Positions 9,201 through 18,042 of a stretch of DNA of 64,000 nucleotides are shown piece after piece (position 1 is the first letter of the stretch; every line of letters begins with the position of its first letter). The translations under genes were made by a program, and so were the position numbers. Source of the stretch: Ruegeria lacuscaerulensis ITI-1157 (GTDB taxonomy: Bacteria; Pseudomonadota; Alphaproteobacteria; Rhodobacterales; Rhodobacteraceae); assembly GCA_000161775.1 (NCBI GenBank), contig GG704596.1, positions 1,944,311-2,008,310 on the forward strand, given 5' to 3'. A model generated the notes under the pieces. That model saw only the letters and a list, made by a program, of their open reading frames with translations. It ran no database searches and was not told the origin of the DNA.

Positions 9201-9672
9201 CGACGGCGGTGCGGATCACCGGCTCGCCCAGCCGCTTGATGGCGCCGCGCAGGGCGCTGACCGGCGAGGCCTTGCCTTCGTCCAGCACCTTGCCCGTCAG
9301 CATCAGCGCCCAGGTCGAGGCATTGACCAGCGACGACGACGAGTGACCCAGGTGTTTGCCCCAGTCCGAGGGCGCGATCTTGTCTTCGATCAGTGCGTCG
9401 ATGGTCTCGGCGTCGGGAACCCGCAGCAAGGCCTCGGCCAGGCACATCAGGGCGATGCCTTCATCGGTGGACAGGCCGTATTCGGCCAGGAACACTTCCA
9501 TGAGCCCCGGCGCGGTGCTGGAGCGGATGTCGCGCACCAGTTGCGCGGCCGCCGCGCAGATGGCGGCCCGGTCCGCATCGCTCAGCGCGGCTTGGTCGGT
9601 CAGGGATTTCAGCAACGCGGTCTGGTCCGCGTAAGTCATGGAATCGATGGTGTGGCGCAGGCTGTGGGTCAT
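6274..9672 (-). CDS. putA: Bifunctional proline dehydrogenase / P5C dehydrogenase
   Basis: Oxidises proline to glutamate in two steps: an FAD proline dehydrogenase barrel (about residues 130-450, with KLMVRLVKGAYWD and the RIYAPVG segment) and an NAD aldehyde dehydrogenase domain (about 520-990). In the latter, Glu758 in AETGG and catalytic Cys792 in GQRCSAL are visible. The length of 1132 residues fits PutA proteins without a ribbon-helix-helix DNA-binding domain, and none is seen at the N-terminus. It carries the C-terminal extension beyond the ALDH module common in this clade. It is divergent from an Lrp-type regulator at 9775, which suggests proline-inducible control by PutR rather than autoregulation. 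Confidence 0.97.
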   Translation of the reverse strand: MTHSLRHTIDSMTYADQTALLKSLTDQAALSDADRAAICAAAAQLVRDIRSSTAPGLMEVFLAEYGLSTDEGIALMCLAEALLRVPDAETIDALIEDKIAPSDWGKHLGHSSSSLVNASTWALMLTGKVLDEGKASPVSALRGAIKRLGEPVIRTAVGRAMKEMGRQFVLGETIQSAMKRAQGMEAKGYTYSYDMLGEAARTEADAARYHLAYSRAIAAIADACTHDDIRANPGISVKLSALHPRYEVAQEQRVMDELVPRLRALALLAKAAGMGLNVDAEEADRLSLSLQVIEAVLSEPALAGWDGFGIVVQAYGPRAGLVLDTLYDMAERHDRKLMVRLVKGAYWDTEIKRAQVAGVDGFPVFTNKAATDISYIANARKLLGMTDRIYPQFATHNAHTVSAILHMAEDQPFEFQRLHGMGETLHRLVMDRHNTRCRIYAPVGAHRDLLAYLVRRLLENGANSSFVNQIVDENVAPEVVAADPFEVVRKPARHIPTGPELFLPERRNSEGFDLHHTPTLDRIEAARDAFRAHHWFAQPLLAGDAVPESEEPVINPALPEDRPGAVAPASAADVELALAAAAPWQAPATERSRILNAAADLYEEHYGELFALLAREAGKSLPDAVAELREAVDFLRYYAANIPDANPAGTFTCISPWNFPLAIFTGQISAALAVGNAVLAKPAPQTPLIAHRAVQLLHQAGVPRDALQLLPGGPSVGAALTSDPRVSGVAFTGSTATALKIRAAMAQNLKPGTPLIAETGGLNAMIVDSTALPEQAVQSIIESAFQSAGQRCSALRCLYLQDDIADDVLTMLKGAMDALSVGDPWLLSTDCGPVIDEQARQSIADHVAKARAEGRVLKELALPPEGIFVAPTLIEVPGINALEREIFGPVLHVARFKSHEIDQVIADINATGYGLTFGLHTRIDDRVQHVTEAIHAGNIYVNRNQIGAIVGSQPFGGEGLSGTGPKAGGPNYLARFCAPDRQVVAAEWPAPADLPAPIGQPAAPTTRSMPGPTGESNRLTEFPRAPFLCLGPGPEAAKAQADAILALGGTAIRAEGALALHRLEDLQGIAGVLWWGDGDTARQIELHLSRRTGPILPLIPGVPDRSRVMAERHLCVDTTAAGGNAALLGGAA

Positions 9673-9774
9673 GTGTCCTCCGGTCTTTCACGCAGTATAC
9701 TTGCGATTTTGCGGGACAACGGACCGAAAATGAAATAATCGGCACCCGATGTCCTGAATTTTGGATGAAACGCC

Positions 9775-10263
9775 ATGCGAAAAGACTTTCCGGGTTTGGA
9801 CCGGTTTGACCGCGCGATTCTGTCCATCGTGGCCGAGGACGGGCGGATCTCGGTCGCTGATCTGGCCCGGCGGATCGGGCTGTCGAAATCGCCGACACAG
9901 GCGCGGCTGAAACGGCTCGAGGCCGAGGGGATCATCACCGGCTATCGAGCCATGCTGGACCCGATCCGCCTGGGCCTGGACCATGTGGCCTTTGTCGAGG
10001 TGCGCCTGACCGACACGCGGGAAAAAGCGCTGGCCGAGTTCAACGCGGCCGTGCGCAAGGTGCCCGAAATCGAACAGGCACATATGATCGCGTCGAATTT
10101 CGACTATCTGCTGAAGGTGCGGACCGGGTCGATGACGGAGTATCGCGCGGTTCTGGCCGAAAAGATCTCGTCGTTGCCGCATGTGGCCAGCACCTCGACC
10201 TTCGTGGCGATGGAGGCCGTGAAAGAGACCGGGCTGGCCGATGCCATCGATGGTGTGGGTTGA
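9775..10263 (+). CDS. putR: Lrp/AsnC-family regulator of proline catabolism
   Basis: Protein of 162 residues with an N-terminal winged helix (about 8-60, SVADLARRIGLSKSPTQARLKRLE) and a C-terminal RAM/AsnC ligand domain. Its position 102 bp from divergent putA matches PutR of other alphaproteobacteria, which activates putA in response to proline. The spacer holds an imperfect ATTTTGCGG (9706) / CCGAAAAT (9724) repeat that could be part of the operator. The functional name rests on neighbourhood and family. Confidence 0.88.
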   Translation: MRKDFPGLDRFDRAILSIVAEDGRISVADLARRIGLSKSPTQARLKRLEAEGIITGYRAMLDPIRLGLDHVAFVEVRLTDTREKALAEFNAAVRKVPEIEQAHMIASNFDYLLKVRTGSMTEYRAVLAEKISSLPHVASTSTFVAMEAVKETGLADAIDGVG

Positions 10264-10293
10264 CGAAATCCGCTGGCGCGCCACCATTGGCGC

Positions 10294-10860
10294 ATGAGAC
10301 ACCTTGTCCTTTCCGTGGTTCTGAGCGCGGGCGTCGCGATCCCGGCGCTTGCTGAAAACTGCCCGCCCGCGCCGGATCACGATGCCCGTGTGGGCGAACT
10401 GATCGACCAGATCCAGCAGGCCGAGACCGAGATGGCCGCCCGCGAGATCTCGAACCAGATGTGGGAGTTGTGGGCCGATGCGCCCGACGAGGCCGCGCAG
10501 GCGGTGCTGGACAGCGGCATGTCACGCCGCAGCGCCTGGGACCTGCTGGGCGCATTGCAGGATTTCGACCGGCTCATTGCCTATTGCCCGAACTATGCCG
10601 AAGGGTACAATCAACGCGCCTTCGTCAATTTTCTGCGACAGGATTTCGAGGCGGCCCTGACCGATCTGGACCGCGCACTGGCGCTGTCGCCCAACCACAT
10701 CGCGGCGATCAGCGGCCGCGCCCTGACCTTGATGGGCCTGCACCGGATCGACGAAGCGCGCGAGGAACTTGCCCGGGCGCTGGCCCTGAACCCGTGGTTG
10801 CCCGAACGTCATCTGGCCGCCGAGGGTGGGCCGCTGGCCCCTCTGGGGCAGGACCTTTGA
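10294..10860 (+). CDS. Exported tetratricopeptide-repeat protein
   Basis: Protein of 188 residues with a signal peptide (cleavage after PALA, about residue 20). At least two consecutive TPR-type units follow (about 105-170, e.g. YNQRAFVNFLRQDFEAALTDLDRALALSPN and the next repeat). It should act as a periplasmic protein-interaction scaffold; no partner is evident. The gene lies 30 bp after putR and may be cotranscribed with it, though nothing links it to proline use. It is followed by a strong hairpin. Confidence 0.8.
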   Translation: MRHLVLSVVLSAGVAIPALAENCPPAPDHDARVGELIDQIQQAETEMAAREISNQMWELWADAPDEAAQAVLDSGMSRRSAWDLLGALQDFDRLIAYCPNYAEGYNQRAFVNFLRQDFEAALTDLDRALALSPNHIAAISGRALTLMGLHRIDEAREELARALALNPWLPERHLAAEGGPLAPLGQDL

Positions 10861-10871
10861 ACCGGATTACG

Positions 10872-10899
10872 GCCACCTCCGGCGCAGGCCGGAGGTGGC
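10872..10899. terminator. Hairpin between convergent TPR and phoX genes
   Basis: Perfect 12-pair stem GCCACCTCCGGC / GCCGGAGGTGGC with a GCAG loop lies between two convergent stop codons. Neither strand has a long T tract, so termination may rely on stem strength or Rho. Confidence 0.65.
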
Positions 10900-10917
10900 G
10901 TTGAACCCTGGGCTGGA

Positions 10918-12807
10918 TCAGCCCAGAACTTCGTTGTCATTGCGCTTGATCGCGATGATCGCCGAACGCGGCGTGCCGCCGTCGGGCCAGTTCTTGCCGG
11001 GATGCTGGATGCCCACGAACATCGTGCGCCGATCCGCCGACCAGGTCAGGCCGGTGACTTCGCAGCCGGTCGGGCCGGTCAGGAACCGCGCGATCTCGCC
11101 GGTGACCGGATCGCCGACCAGCATCTGGTTGTTGCCGTGCCCGGCAAAGTCGCCCTCGTTGTCGTCATTGCCGTCGGTCTGGATCCAGACCATTCCGGTG
11201 CTGTCGATCATCATGCCATCGGGCGAGTTGAACAGGTTGCCCGCGTTGATGTTTTCGGACCCGGCATAGGCATCGGAATGCACCGTCGGGTTGCCCGCCA
11301 TGACATACAGATCCCAGTCAAAGCCATCGGCGGCGTGGTCGTCACCCGCCGGGCGCCAGCGGACGATCTGCCCGTATTTGTTGGCCTCGCGCGGATTGGG
11401 ACCGTTGACCGAGGTATCGTCGCCACCCGCATTCGGCTTGACGCCGCGATTCTTGTTGTTGGTCAGGCAGCAATAGGCCTCGGACGCGACGGGACTGGTG
11501 GCCACCCATTCGGGCCGGTCCATGGTGGTGCCACCCGCCTTCGAAGCCGCCATGCGGCTGAAGATCAGGATTTCGGCCGGTTCCATTCCGGTGGTCTCGG
11601 GCGTCAGGGGGACCCATTGCCCGGTCATGTCGTCGTTGAACCTGGCCACATAGAGCGTGCCGTCATCCAGCAGCCCCTCGGTTTCGCCGCCGGGGGTGTA
11701 GATGCCGTTCGAGACAAAGCGGTACAGGTATTCGCCGCGTTCGTCATCGCCCATATAGACCACCACGCGGCCATCCCGGGCCAACTCGACGGCGGCGTTT
11801 TCGTGCTTGAACCGCCCCAGACCGGTGCGCTTGACCGGCGTGCTTTCGGGGTCGGTCGGGTCGATCTCGACCACCCAGCCGGCGCGGTGCGGCTCGTTGG
11901 GGTTCTTCGAGGTGTCAAAGCGCGGATCGAACAACTCGTAGCCGTTCCAGCTCTGGGCCTTGATGCCATAGCGTTTGTAGCCATCCGCGACCTTCGGGTC
12001 GTAGCTGGCGGTCTCGTCGCTCGAGCCGAAATAACCGTTGAAGTTTTCCTCGCAGGTCAGATAGGTGCCCCACGGCGTCTTGCCCGCGCCGCAGTTGTTC
12101 AGGGTGCCCAGCGACCGGGTGCCGGTCGGGTCGGCCTCGGTCTTCATCAGGTCGTGCCCGGCGGCGGGGCCTGCGATCTTCATGGGCGTGTTGTGGTGGA
12201 TGCGGCGGTTGAACGGGCTGTCCTTGACGACGGTCCAGCCATCGGGGCCTTCGGCGATCTCCATCACGGTCACGCCCTGGATGTTCTGCAGCTTGCGAAC
12301 GTCATCGGCGCTGGCGGGTATGCCCTCCTGCGCGGCGGGCAGGTTGATCTTGCGGTTGGGATATTCGTGATTCACCGCGATCAGTTGATGGCCCCGGTAG
12401 GAAAACGCTTCCATTCCGTCGGTATTCTCGCCGAACACACGGTCGGACTTTTCGACCGGTCCGCCATCGGTGACGTCATAGCCCGCGGCGTCCGAGAACA
12501 GCGGATCACCCCAGCGGATCAGCACCTTCCAATCATAGCCCTCGGGCACATGGACCGTCCCGTCGGTCTGGGCCGGGATCGGGGTGAAGGCAAAACGCGA
12601 CGCGGCCTGCGCCTGTGCCGAGGTCGACCCCAGCAGGCCGGCCCCCATCGCGGCGGCCCCGGAGCCGAAGGCCAGAACGCCGCCCAGGAAGCCCCGGCGC
12701 GACAGCGCGCTTTCAACGACACGGTCAAAGTCGTTTTCGGCAGGGCGGGGGAAATGCAGCTCGTCCCAATCGTCGGGGGACAGGGTGGTGGGATCAACGT
12801 CTTTCAT
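10918..12807 (-). CDS. phoX: PhoX-family Tat-exported phosphatase
   Basis: Protein of 629 residues of the PhoX/DUF839 group, Ca/Fe-dependent periplasmic alkaline phosphatases that release phosphate from organic esters. A twin-arginine signal is visible (ALSRRGFLGG, Arg37-Arg38, hydrophobic stretch, cleavage near AQA at about 67). The long beta-propeller body has typical blocks such as VNHEYPN, NNCGAGKTPWGTYLTCEEN and GRVVVYMGDDERGEY. ATG 12807 starts the Tat peptide; the frame open upstream is not part of the protein. A TTTGTCATA (minus strand, 12861-12869) vaguely resembles one Pho-box half-site, but I do not see a full box. Confidence 0.88.
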   Translation of the reverse strand: MKDVDPTTLSPDDWDELHFPRPAENDFDRVVESALSRRGFLGGVLAFGSGAAAMGAGLLGSTSAQAQAASRFAFTPIPAQTDGTVHVPEGYDWKVLIRWGDPLFSDAAGYDVTDGGPVEKSDRVFGENTDGMEAFSYRGHQLIAVNHEYPNRKINLPAAQEGIPASADDVRKLQNIQGVTVMEIAEGPDGWTVVKDSPFNRRIHHNTPMKIAGPAAGHDLMKTEADPTGTRSLGTLNNCGAGKTPWGTYLTCEENFNGYFGSSDETASYDPKVADGYKRYGIKAQSWNGYELFDPRFDTSKNPNEPHRAGWVVEIDPTDPESTPVKRTGLGRFKHENAAVELARDGRVVVYMGDDERGEYLYRFVSNGIYTPGGETEGLLDDGTLYVARFNDDMTGQWVPLTPETTGMEPAEILIFSRMAASKAGGTTMDRPEWVATSPVASEAYCCLTNNKNRGVKPNAGGDDTSVNGPNPREANKYGQIVRWRPAGDDHAADGFDWDLYVMAGNPTVHSDAYAGSENINAGNLFNSPDGMMIDSTGMVWIQTDGNDDNEGDFAGHGNNQMLVGDPVTGEIARFLTGPTGCEVTGLTWSADRRTMFVGIQHPGKNWPDGGTPRSAIIAIKRNDNEVLG

Positions 12808-12992
12808 GGGGTAGGTCCTCGCTGTCGGAATGGATTCGTGAAACGGATTTAAGCACTGAGTATGACAAACACTTGAAGGTCGGGCAGGGTGAACGGACGA
12901 TACGGCAATCCGACGGCGCCGCGGGGTCAGGACTGTTGCGCGGACACAGGCAAAGCCGCATGGAAAAGCGCGCGGCCCACCGATTTCGGTGC

Positions 12993-13021
12993 TTGACGAC
13001 CGCCCGGGCATGGACTACTCA
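12993..13021 (+). promoter_or_regulatory. Sigma-70-type promoter of tRNA-Gly
   Basis: TTGACG, 17-bp spacer, TACTCA. The end of the -10 hexamer is 12 bp before the mature tRNA, as expected for a short leader. The arrangement is almost the same as at the RNase P RNA promoter (43557-43585). Confidence 0.55.
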
Positions 13022-13033
13022 GCCCAGCAACAA

Positions 13034-13107
13034 GCGGGTATAGCTTAATGGTAAAGCCCCTGCCTTCCAAGCAGGTTATGTCGGTTCGATTCCGTCTACC
13101 CGCTCCA
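13034..13107 (+). tRNA. tRNA-Gly (anticodon TCC)
   Basis: The acceptor stem GCGGGTA pairs with TACCCGC, followed by discriminator T and an encoded CCA. The anticodon stem CCTGC/GCAGG encloses the loop CTTCCAA, so the anticodon is TCC at 13066-13068, reading GGA and GGG codons. The T arm contains GGTTCGATTCC. It is a single gene, not in a tRNA cluster. Confidence 0.97.
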
Positions 13108-13232
13108 ATTCCACCGGAAATGCTTGCGTCAAATGGCCCATGTCCGTGGGCGATGTGTCGCCCGGCGCTTGACCCGGCGAGCCTGTGCCGCCAAGAAGCC
13201 CCAACAACCCGTAAATGAAGCAAAGGCCAGGC

Positions 13233-15053
13233 ATGGCAAGACCACACCCCGCCAACCAAGCAACCAAACAGGCACCCGGCGCGCTTGATGACCGCCCCGG
13301 ATCGCGGAAATTGGGCGTTCTGGCCTCGCTGTGGCCGTTCATGCGGCCTTACCGCCTGTTGATGATCGGGGCGACGCTGGCCTTGGTTCTGACGGCCAGC
13401 ATGACGCTGACGCTGCCGCTGGCGGTGCGACGGGTGGTCGACAATTTCCGCATCGCGGATGGCGACTTGCTGGATTGGTATTTCCTGGCGGCGCTGGGCA
13501 TTGCCGCGATGCTGGCCGTGGGCACAGGGGTCCGCTATGCGCTGGTTACGCGGCTGGGCGAGCGGGTCGTGGCCGACATCCGCAAGGCCGTGTTCGACCG
13601 TGTGATCGGGATGAGCCCGGCCTTTTACGAACGCATCATGACCGGCGAGGTGCTCAGCCGGATCACCACCGACACGACGCTGATCCAGTCGGTTCTGGGC
13701 TCGTCGGTCTCGATCGCGCTGCGCAACATGCTGCTGTTCATCGGCGGTCTGGTTCTGATGCTGCTGACCTCGGCCAAGCTGACGGGGCTGGTGCTGTTGC
13801 TGATTCCGGTGGTGGTGGTGCCGATCCTGGTGCTGGGGCGGCGCCTGCGGGCCATCAGCCGCGAGAACCAGGACTGGATCGCCGCCAGTTCCGGCAACGC
13901 GGGCGAGGCGCTGGGCGCTGTCCAGACCGTGCAGGCCTTTACCCACGAGGATGCCAGCCGCAAGCAGTTTGCCGACCTGACCGAGACCGCCTATCAGGCA
14001 TCCCTGCGCCGCATCCAGACGCGGGCGGTTCTGACGGTGATCGTGATCTTCCTTGTGTTCTCGGGTGTCGTGGGCGTGTTGTGGATGGGGGCGAACGATG
14101 TGCGCAACGGCGTGATGACCGAAGGCGTGCTGATCCAGTTCGTGATCTATTCGATCATCATGGCCGGGTCCGTTGCGGCCCTGTCGGAAATCTGGAGCGA
14201 GTTGCAGCGCGCCGCCGGCGCCACCGAGCGGCTGGTCGAGTTGCTGAATGCCGAGGATACGGTCAACGACCCGGCGCAACCCAAGGCGCTGCCGCAGCCG
14301 GTCAGGGGGCAGATCTCATTCGACAGGGTGACGTTCCGTTATCCGGCTCGTCCCGATGTTCTGGCTCTGGACGACCTGTCGCTGACCGTGAACCCGGGCG
14401 AGACGGTGGCCTTCGTCGGTCCCTCGGGCGCGGGCAAGACGACCGTGATCCAGTTGATCCAGCGGTTCTACGACCCCGAGGCCGGTCAGGTCAGCCTCGA
14501 CGGGATCAACCTGCGCGACATGCGCCGGTCAGATTTCCGGCAGCACATGGCGCTGGTGCCGCAGGACCCGGTGATCTTCGCGGCCTCGGCGCGCGAAAAC
14601 ATCCGCTTTGGACGGCTGGACGCCTCGGATGCCGAGGTCGAGGCCGCAGCCCGTGCCGCCGCTGCGCATGATTTCATCTCGGCCCTGCCCGAAGGCTATG
14701 ACAGTTTCGTCGGCGAACGCGGCGTGATGCTGTCGGGCGGGCAGAAACAACGCATCGCCATCGCGAGGGCCATCCTGCGCGACGCTCCGGTTCTGCTGCT
14801 GGACGAGGCGACATCGGCGCTGGATGCCGAGAGCGAGCGCGCGGTTCAGGCCGCCGTGGACCAGATGCGTGCCGGTCGCACCACCCTGATCGTGGCGCAC
14901 CGTCTGGCCACCGTGAAAAAGGCCGACCGCATCGTGGTGATGGAAAACGGCCGGATCGTGGCGCAGGGCACCCATGACGATCTGGTGGCGCAAGGTGGGC
15001 TGTACGCACGTTTGGCGCGGCTGCAGTTCACCGATGGCGTGGCCGCCGAGTGA
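13233..15053 (+). CDS. ABC exporter half-transporter (MsbA/multidrug type)
   Basis: Fused membrane-ATPase protein of 606 residues. An N-terminal six-helix exporter domain (about 35-310) is followed by an ATPase domain with Walker A GPSGAGKTT (about 396-404), signature LSGGQKQR (about 500) and Walker B VLLLDEATSALD (about 518). It works as a homodimer exporting lipids, drugs or peptides; the substrate cannot be told from sequence. ATG 13233 has AAAGG upstream and is preferred to ATG 13215, which has no ribosome site. It is transcribed alone, downstream of the tRNA. Confidence 0.9.
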   Translation: MARPHPANQATKQAPGALDDRPGSRKLGVLASLWPFMRPYRLLMIGATLALVLTASMTLTLPLAVRRVVDNFRIADGDLLDWYFLAALGIAAMLAVGTGVRYALVTRLGERVVADIRKAVFDRVIGMSPAFYERIMTGEVLSRITTDTTLIQSVLGSSVSIALRNMLLFIGGLVLMLLTSAKLTGLVLLLIPVVVVPILVLGRRLRAISRENQDWIAASSGNAGEALGAVQTVQAFTHEDASRKQFADLTETAYQASLRRIQTRAVLTVIVIFLVFSGVVGVLWMGANDVRNGVMTEGVLIQFVIYSIIMAGSVAALSEIWSELQRAAGATERLVELLNAEDTVNDPAQPKALPQPVRGQISFDRVTFRYPARPDVLALDDLSLTVNPGETVAFVGPSGAGKTTVIQLIQRFYDPEAGQVSLDGINLRDMRRSDFRQHMALVPQDPVIFAASARENIRFGRLDASDAEVEAAARAAAAHDFISALPEGYDSFVGERGVMLSGGQKQRIAIARAILRDAPVLLLDEATSALDAESERAVQAAVDQMRAGRTTLIVAHRLATVKKADRIVVMENGRIVAQGTHDDLVAQGGLYARLARLQFTDGVAAE

Positions 15054-15210
15054 AGTGACGCCCCGGCATTTCCCGAACCGCCGCAGCGTCATTCTACATT
15101 TTCCCCTTGCCCGCGGGTAAGCCCTCGCTTGCGCGCGGCTGCGTTTGCTTACATCTTGAAAGCGACGGACAGCCTGCGAAAAACGCAGGGCAGAAATGGG
15201 GAGGAACAAC

Positions 15211-17100
15211 ATGGCCTTTGTGGGCAAGGAAGACAAAATCAGGATCGAGCAGGAAATGCCGTGGGAGGACCGCGACGTCCCCGTCACGTTCCATCAACTG
15301 CTGTCGCGGACGGCGGCAAAGTTCCCGGATCGCAACGCAATCAGTTTCCAGATCCTGTCCGGCCCCAAGGACAAGGCCGAAACCCTGACATGGTCGCAAC
15401 TGCTGGCCAAGACGAACCAGGCGGCCAACCTGTTCCGCTCTCTGGGGGTCAAGGAAAACGACGTGGTGGCCTATGTGCTGCCCAACTGCAACGAGACGCT
15501 GATCACCATGATGGGCGGCGCAGTGGCCGGGATCGTGAACCCGATCAACCCTCTGCTCGAGCCCGAGCAGATCGCGTCGATCCTGCGTGAGACCAAGGCC
15601 AAGGTCGTGGTCACGCTGAAGCCATTCCCGAAAACGGACGTCGCGCAAAAGGTCGCCGAGGCCGTGCGCCACGCGCCGGGCGTCAACACCGTGTTGGAGA
15701 TTGACCTGAACCGGTACTTGACGCCGCCGAAATCGTGGATCGTACCTTTGGTCCGGCCCAAGATGGCCGACAAAGAGCATCTGGCCCACGCCGATTATCT
15801 GGATTTCAACAAGGAACTGGCGAAGCAACCCACCACGCTGACCTTTGAGGACAGCAAAGAGGACCGGGTCGCCTGCTATTTCCATACCGGCGGCACCACA
15901 GGTATGCCCAAGGTCGCGCAGCACAAATATTCCGGCATGATCTATAATGGGTGGCTGGGCCACACGCTGCTGTTCTCGGAAGAGGACACGATCATGTGCC
16001 CGCTGCCGATGTTCCACGTCTTTGCCTGCCATGTGATCGTGATGGCGGCGGTGTCGTCGGGCGCCCATGTGGTTTTCCCGACCCCCGCCGGCTATCGCGG
16101 CGATGGCGTGTTCGACAATTTCTGGAAGCTGATCGAACGTTGGAAGGTCACCTTCATCATCACCGTGCCCACGGCGATCTCGGCCAAGATGCAGCGCCCG
16201 GTGGATGCCGACATCTCGACCGTCAAGACGGCCTTCTCGGGGTCGGCCCCGCTGCCGGTCGAGCTGTTCCGCCGGTTCGAGAAAGCGACCGGTGTGACCA
16301 TCGTCGAAGGATACGGCCTGACCGAGGCCACCTGCCTGGTGTCCTGCAACCCCGTGGATGGCGAGAAGAAGATCGGCTCGATCGGGATTCCGTTCCCGTA
16401 CACTGACGTCAAGATCCTGCGCGACGGCCCCGACGGCCCCAAGGAATGCGCGGTGGACGAAGTGGGCGAGATCTGCGTGTCGAACCCGGGTGTCTTTGCC
16501 GGGAACACCTATACCGAGGAAGACAAGAACGTCGATCTCTACTATTTCGACAAGTACCTGCGCACCGGCGACCTGGGACGGTTCGATGCGGACGGGTATC
16601 TGTGGATCACCGGCCGTGCCAAGGACTTGATCATCCGTGGCGGCCACAACATCGACCCGGCCGAGATCGAAGAGGCCTTGCTTGGCCATGACGCCGTGGC
16701 CTTTGCCGGCGCCATCGGCCAGCCCGACGCCCATGCGGGCGAGGTGCCCTGCGCCTTTGTCGAACTGGTCGAAGGCGCCAGCGTGACCGAGGAAGAACTG
16801 CTGGAATATTGCAAGATCCACGTGCACGAACGCGCGGCGCATCCCAAGCACATGACCATCCTGCCCGAACTGCCGAAAACCGCGGTGGGTAAGGTCTTCA
16901 AGCCTGAACTGCGCAAACAGGCGATTACGCGGGTCTACAACCAGGCGCTGGAAACCGCCGGCGTTCCGGCGCGGGTCGTGTCGGTCATCGACGACAAGAA
17001 GCGCGGCCTTGTCGCGCAGCTTGACGCGAACGGCGCATCCGAGGACGATGTGAACCAGGTGCTGGGCAACTTCACCCGGCCGTGGGAATGGGCCGACTGA
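15211..17100 (+). CDS. Acyl-CoA synthetase (AMP-forming)
   Basis: ANL-superfamily ligase of 629 residues that activates a carboxylic acid with ATP to the CoA thioester. The AMP-binding signature FHTGGTTGMPK lies at about 227-237; later motifs include EGYGLTEAT, the hinge region TGDLGRFDADGYLWITGRAKDLI and the C-terminal lysine region KTAVGKVFKPELR. A strong GGGGAGG at 15197-15203 sits 7 bp before ATG 15211, so the further in-frame ATG at 15196 is rejected. The next gene, an esterase, starts 12 bp downstream, so the pair probably hydrolyses an ester and activates the released acid. Chain-length specificity is not predictable. Confidence 0.88.
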   Translation: MAFVGKEDKIRIEQEMPWEDRDVPVTFHQLLSRTAAKFPDRNAISFQILSGPKDKAETLTWSQLLAKTNQAANLFRSLGVKENDVVAYVLPNCNETLITMMGGAVAGIVNPINPLLEPEQIASILRETKAKVVVTLKPFPKTDVAQKVAEAVRHAPGVNTVLEIDLNRYLTPPKSWIVPLVRPKMADKEHLAHADYLDFNKELAKQPTTLTFEDSKEDRVACYFHTGGTTGMPKVAQHKYSGMIYNGWLGHTLLFSEEDTIMCPLPMFHVFACHVIVMAAVSSGAHVVFPTPAGYRGDGVFDNFWKLIERWKVTFIITVPTAISAKMQRPVDADISTVKTAFSGSAPLPVELFRRFEKATGVTIVEGYGLTEATCLVSCNPVDGEKKIGSIGIPFPYTDVKILRDGPDGPKECAVDEVGEICVSNPGVFAGNTYTEEDKNVDLYYFDKYLRTGDLGRFDADGYLWITGRAKDLIIRGGHNIDPAEIEEALLGHDAVAFAGAIGQPDAHAGEVPCAFVELVEGASVTEEELLEYCKIHVHERAAHPKHMTILPELPKTAVGKVFKPELRKQAITRVYNQALETAGVPARVVSVIDDKKRGLVAQLDANGASEDDVNQVLGNFTRPWEWAD

Positions 17101-17112
17101 TCCGGAGGGGCA

Positions 17113-18036
17113 ATGGATTATGAACGTCTGATCGACGAGGAGACCTGGGCGTTCATCCGGCGCACCGCCGAAAGCTATCCCGAAGACGCGGTGGAGCGGT
17201 CCATCGAGGACCAGCGCCGCGTCTACGACGACATGTGCCGCGCGTTTCGGCAACCGCGTCCACCGGGCGTCGAAACGTGGGACAGCTCGGCGGATGGTGT
17301 CGGGGTGCGCGTCTATTCCTGCGGAGATCCAACCCGGACCGTCACCTACATGCATGGCGGCGGTTTCGTCGTCGGCGGGCTGGACAGCCACGATGACATC
17401 TGCGCCGAGCTGTGCGCCCAAACCGGTTATCGGGTGGTGGCGGTCGACTACCGGCTGTGTCCTGAACATCTGCATCCGGCGCAGTTCCAGGATTGCTGGA
17501 CCGCGGTGAACTGGGCGCAAGCTGAATTCGGCGATCCGCTGGTTCTGGCCGGGGATAGCGCGGGCGGAAACCTGGCCGCAGCCGTCGCCCATCACGCGCG
17601 CGGGCGGATTGGGAACATCCTAGGGCAGGTTCTGATCTATCCCGGTTTGGGTGGCGACCCGAACCAGGGATCGTATATCGAACACGCCCACGCCCCGATG
17701 CTGACGCGCGACGAGGTCCTGTTCTATGAAAAAGTCCGGTGTGGCGGCGCCGTCCCGGAACATGACCCCACATTCGCCCCGCTGCACGATACCGACTTTT
17801 CCGGGCTGCCGCCCACGGTGGTGGTGACCGCCGACTGCGATCCCCTGCGTGATGACGGAGCCGCGTACTGCGCCAAAATCACCGCCGCCGGCGGGCAGGC
17901 GCATTGGATCAACGAGGTCGGCCTCGTGCATGGCTACCTGCGCGCCCGCCATTCCGTGACCCGCGCCGCCGACAGCTTCGAGCGGATCTCGATCGCGGTC
18001 GAGGCGCTGGGGCAGGGGTTGTGGAACTACGACTGA
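17113..18036 (+). CDS. Alpha/beta hydrolase, hormone-sensitive-lipase family
   Basis: Cytosolic esterase of 307 residues. The oxyanion motif HGGG (81-84), nucleophile Ser149 in GDSAGG, an acid in DCDPLRDDG and the late His in LVHGYL give the complete HSL-type triad. It prefers short acyl esters as a family. A GGAGGGG ribosome site precedes ATG 17113. Coupled behind the acyl-CoA synthetase, it likely supplies the carboxylate for that enzyme. It ends 6 bp from the convergent phosphatase-superfamily gene. Confidence 0.88.
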   Translation: MDYERLIDEETWAFIRRTAESYPEDAVERSIEDQRRVYDDMCRAFRQPRPPGVETWDSSADGVGVRVYSCGDPTRTVTYMHGGGFVVGGLDSHDDICAELCAQTGYRVVAVDYRLCPEHLHPAQFQDCWTAVNWAQAEFGDPLVLAGDSAGGNLAAAVAHHARGRIGNILGQVLIYPGLGGDPNQGSYIEHAHAPMLTRDEVLFYEKVRCGGAVPEHDPTFAPLHDTDFSGLPPTVVVTADCDPLRDDGAAYCAKITAAGGQAHWINEVGLVHGYLRARHSVTRAADSFERISIAVEALGQGLWNYD

Positions 18037-18042
18037 CCGCGC

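Noticed and set aside
6868..9738. Open frame of over 950 codons antisense to putA
   Set aside because: Caused by strong third-position G/C in putA; the translation is His/Gln/Arg-rich with no domain, while the opposite strand is a clear PutA.
12861..12869. Pho box upstream of phoX
   Set aside because: Only one TGTCATA-like half-site is visible and the second 11-bp repeat is missing, so it is mentioned but not annotated.
12808..13011. Upstream extension of phoX
   Set aside because: The Tat signal peptide starts at 12807; the extension is not protein-like and runs toward the tRNA-Gly promoter.
15094..17595. Open frame of about 830 codons antisense to the acyl-CoA synthetase
   Set aside because: No domain or ribosome site; extends over two well-supported genes.
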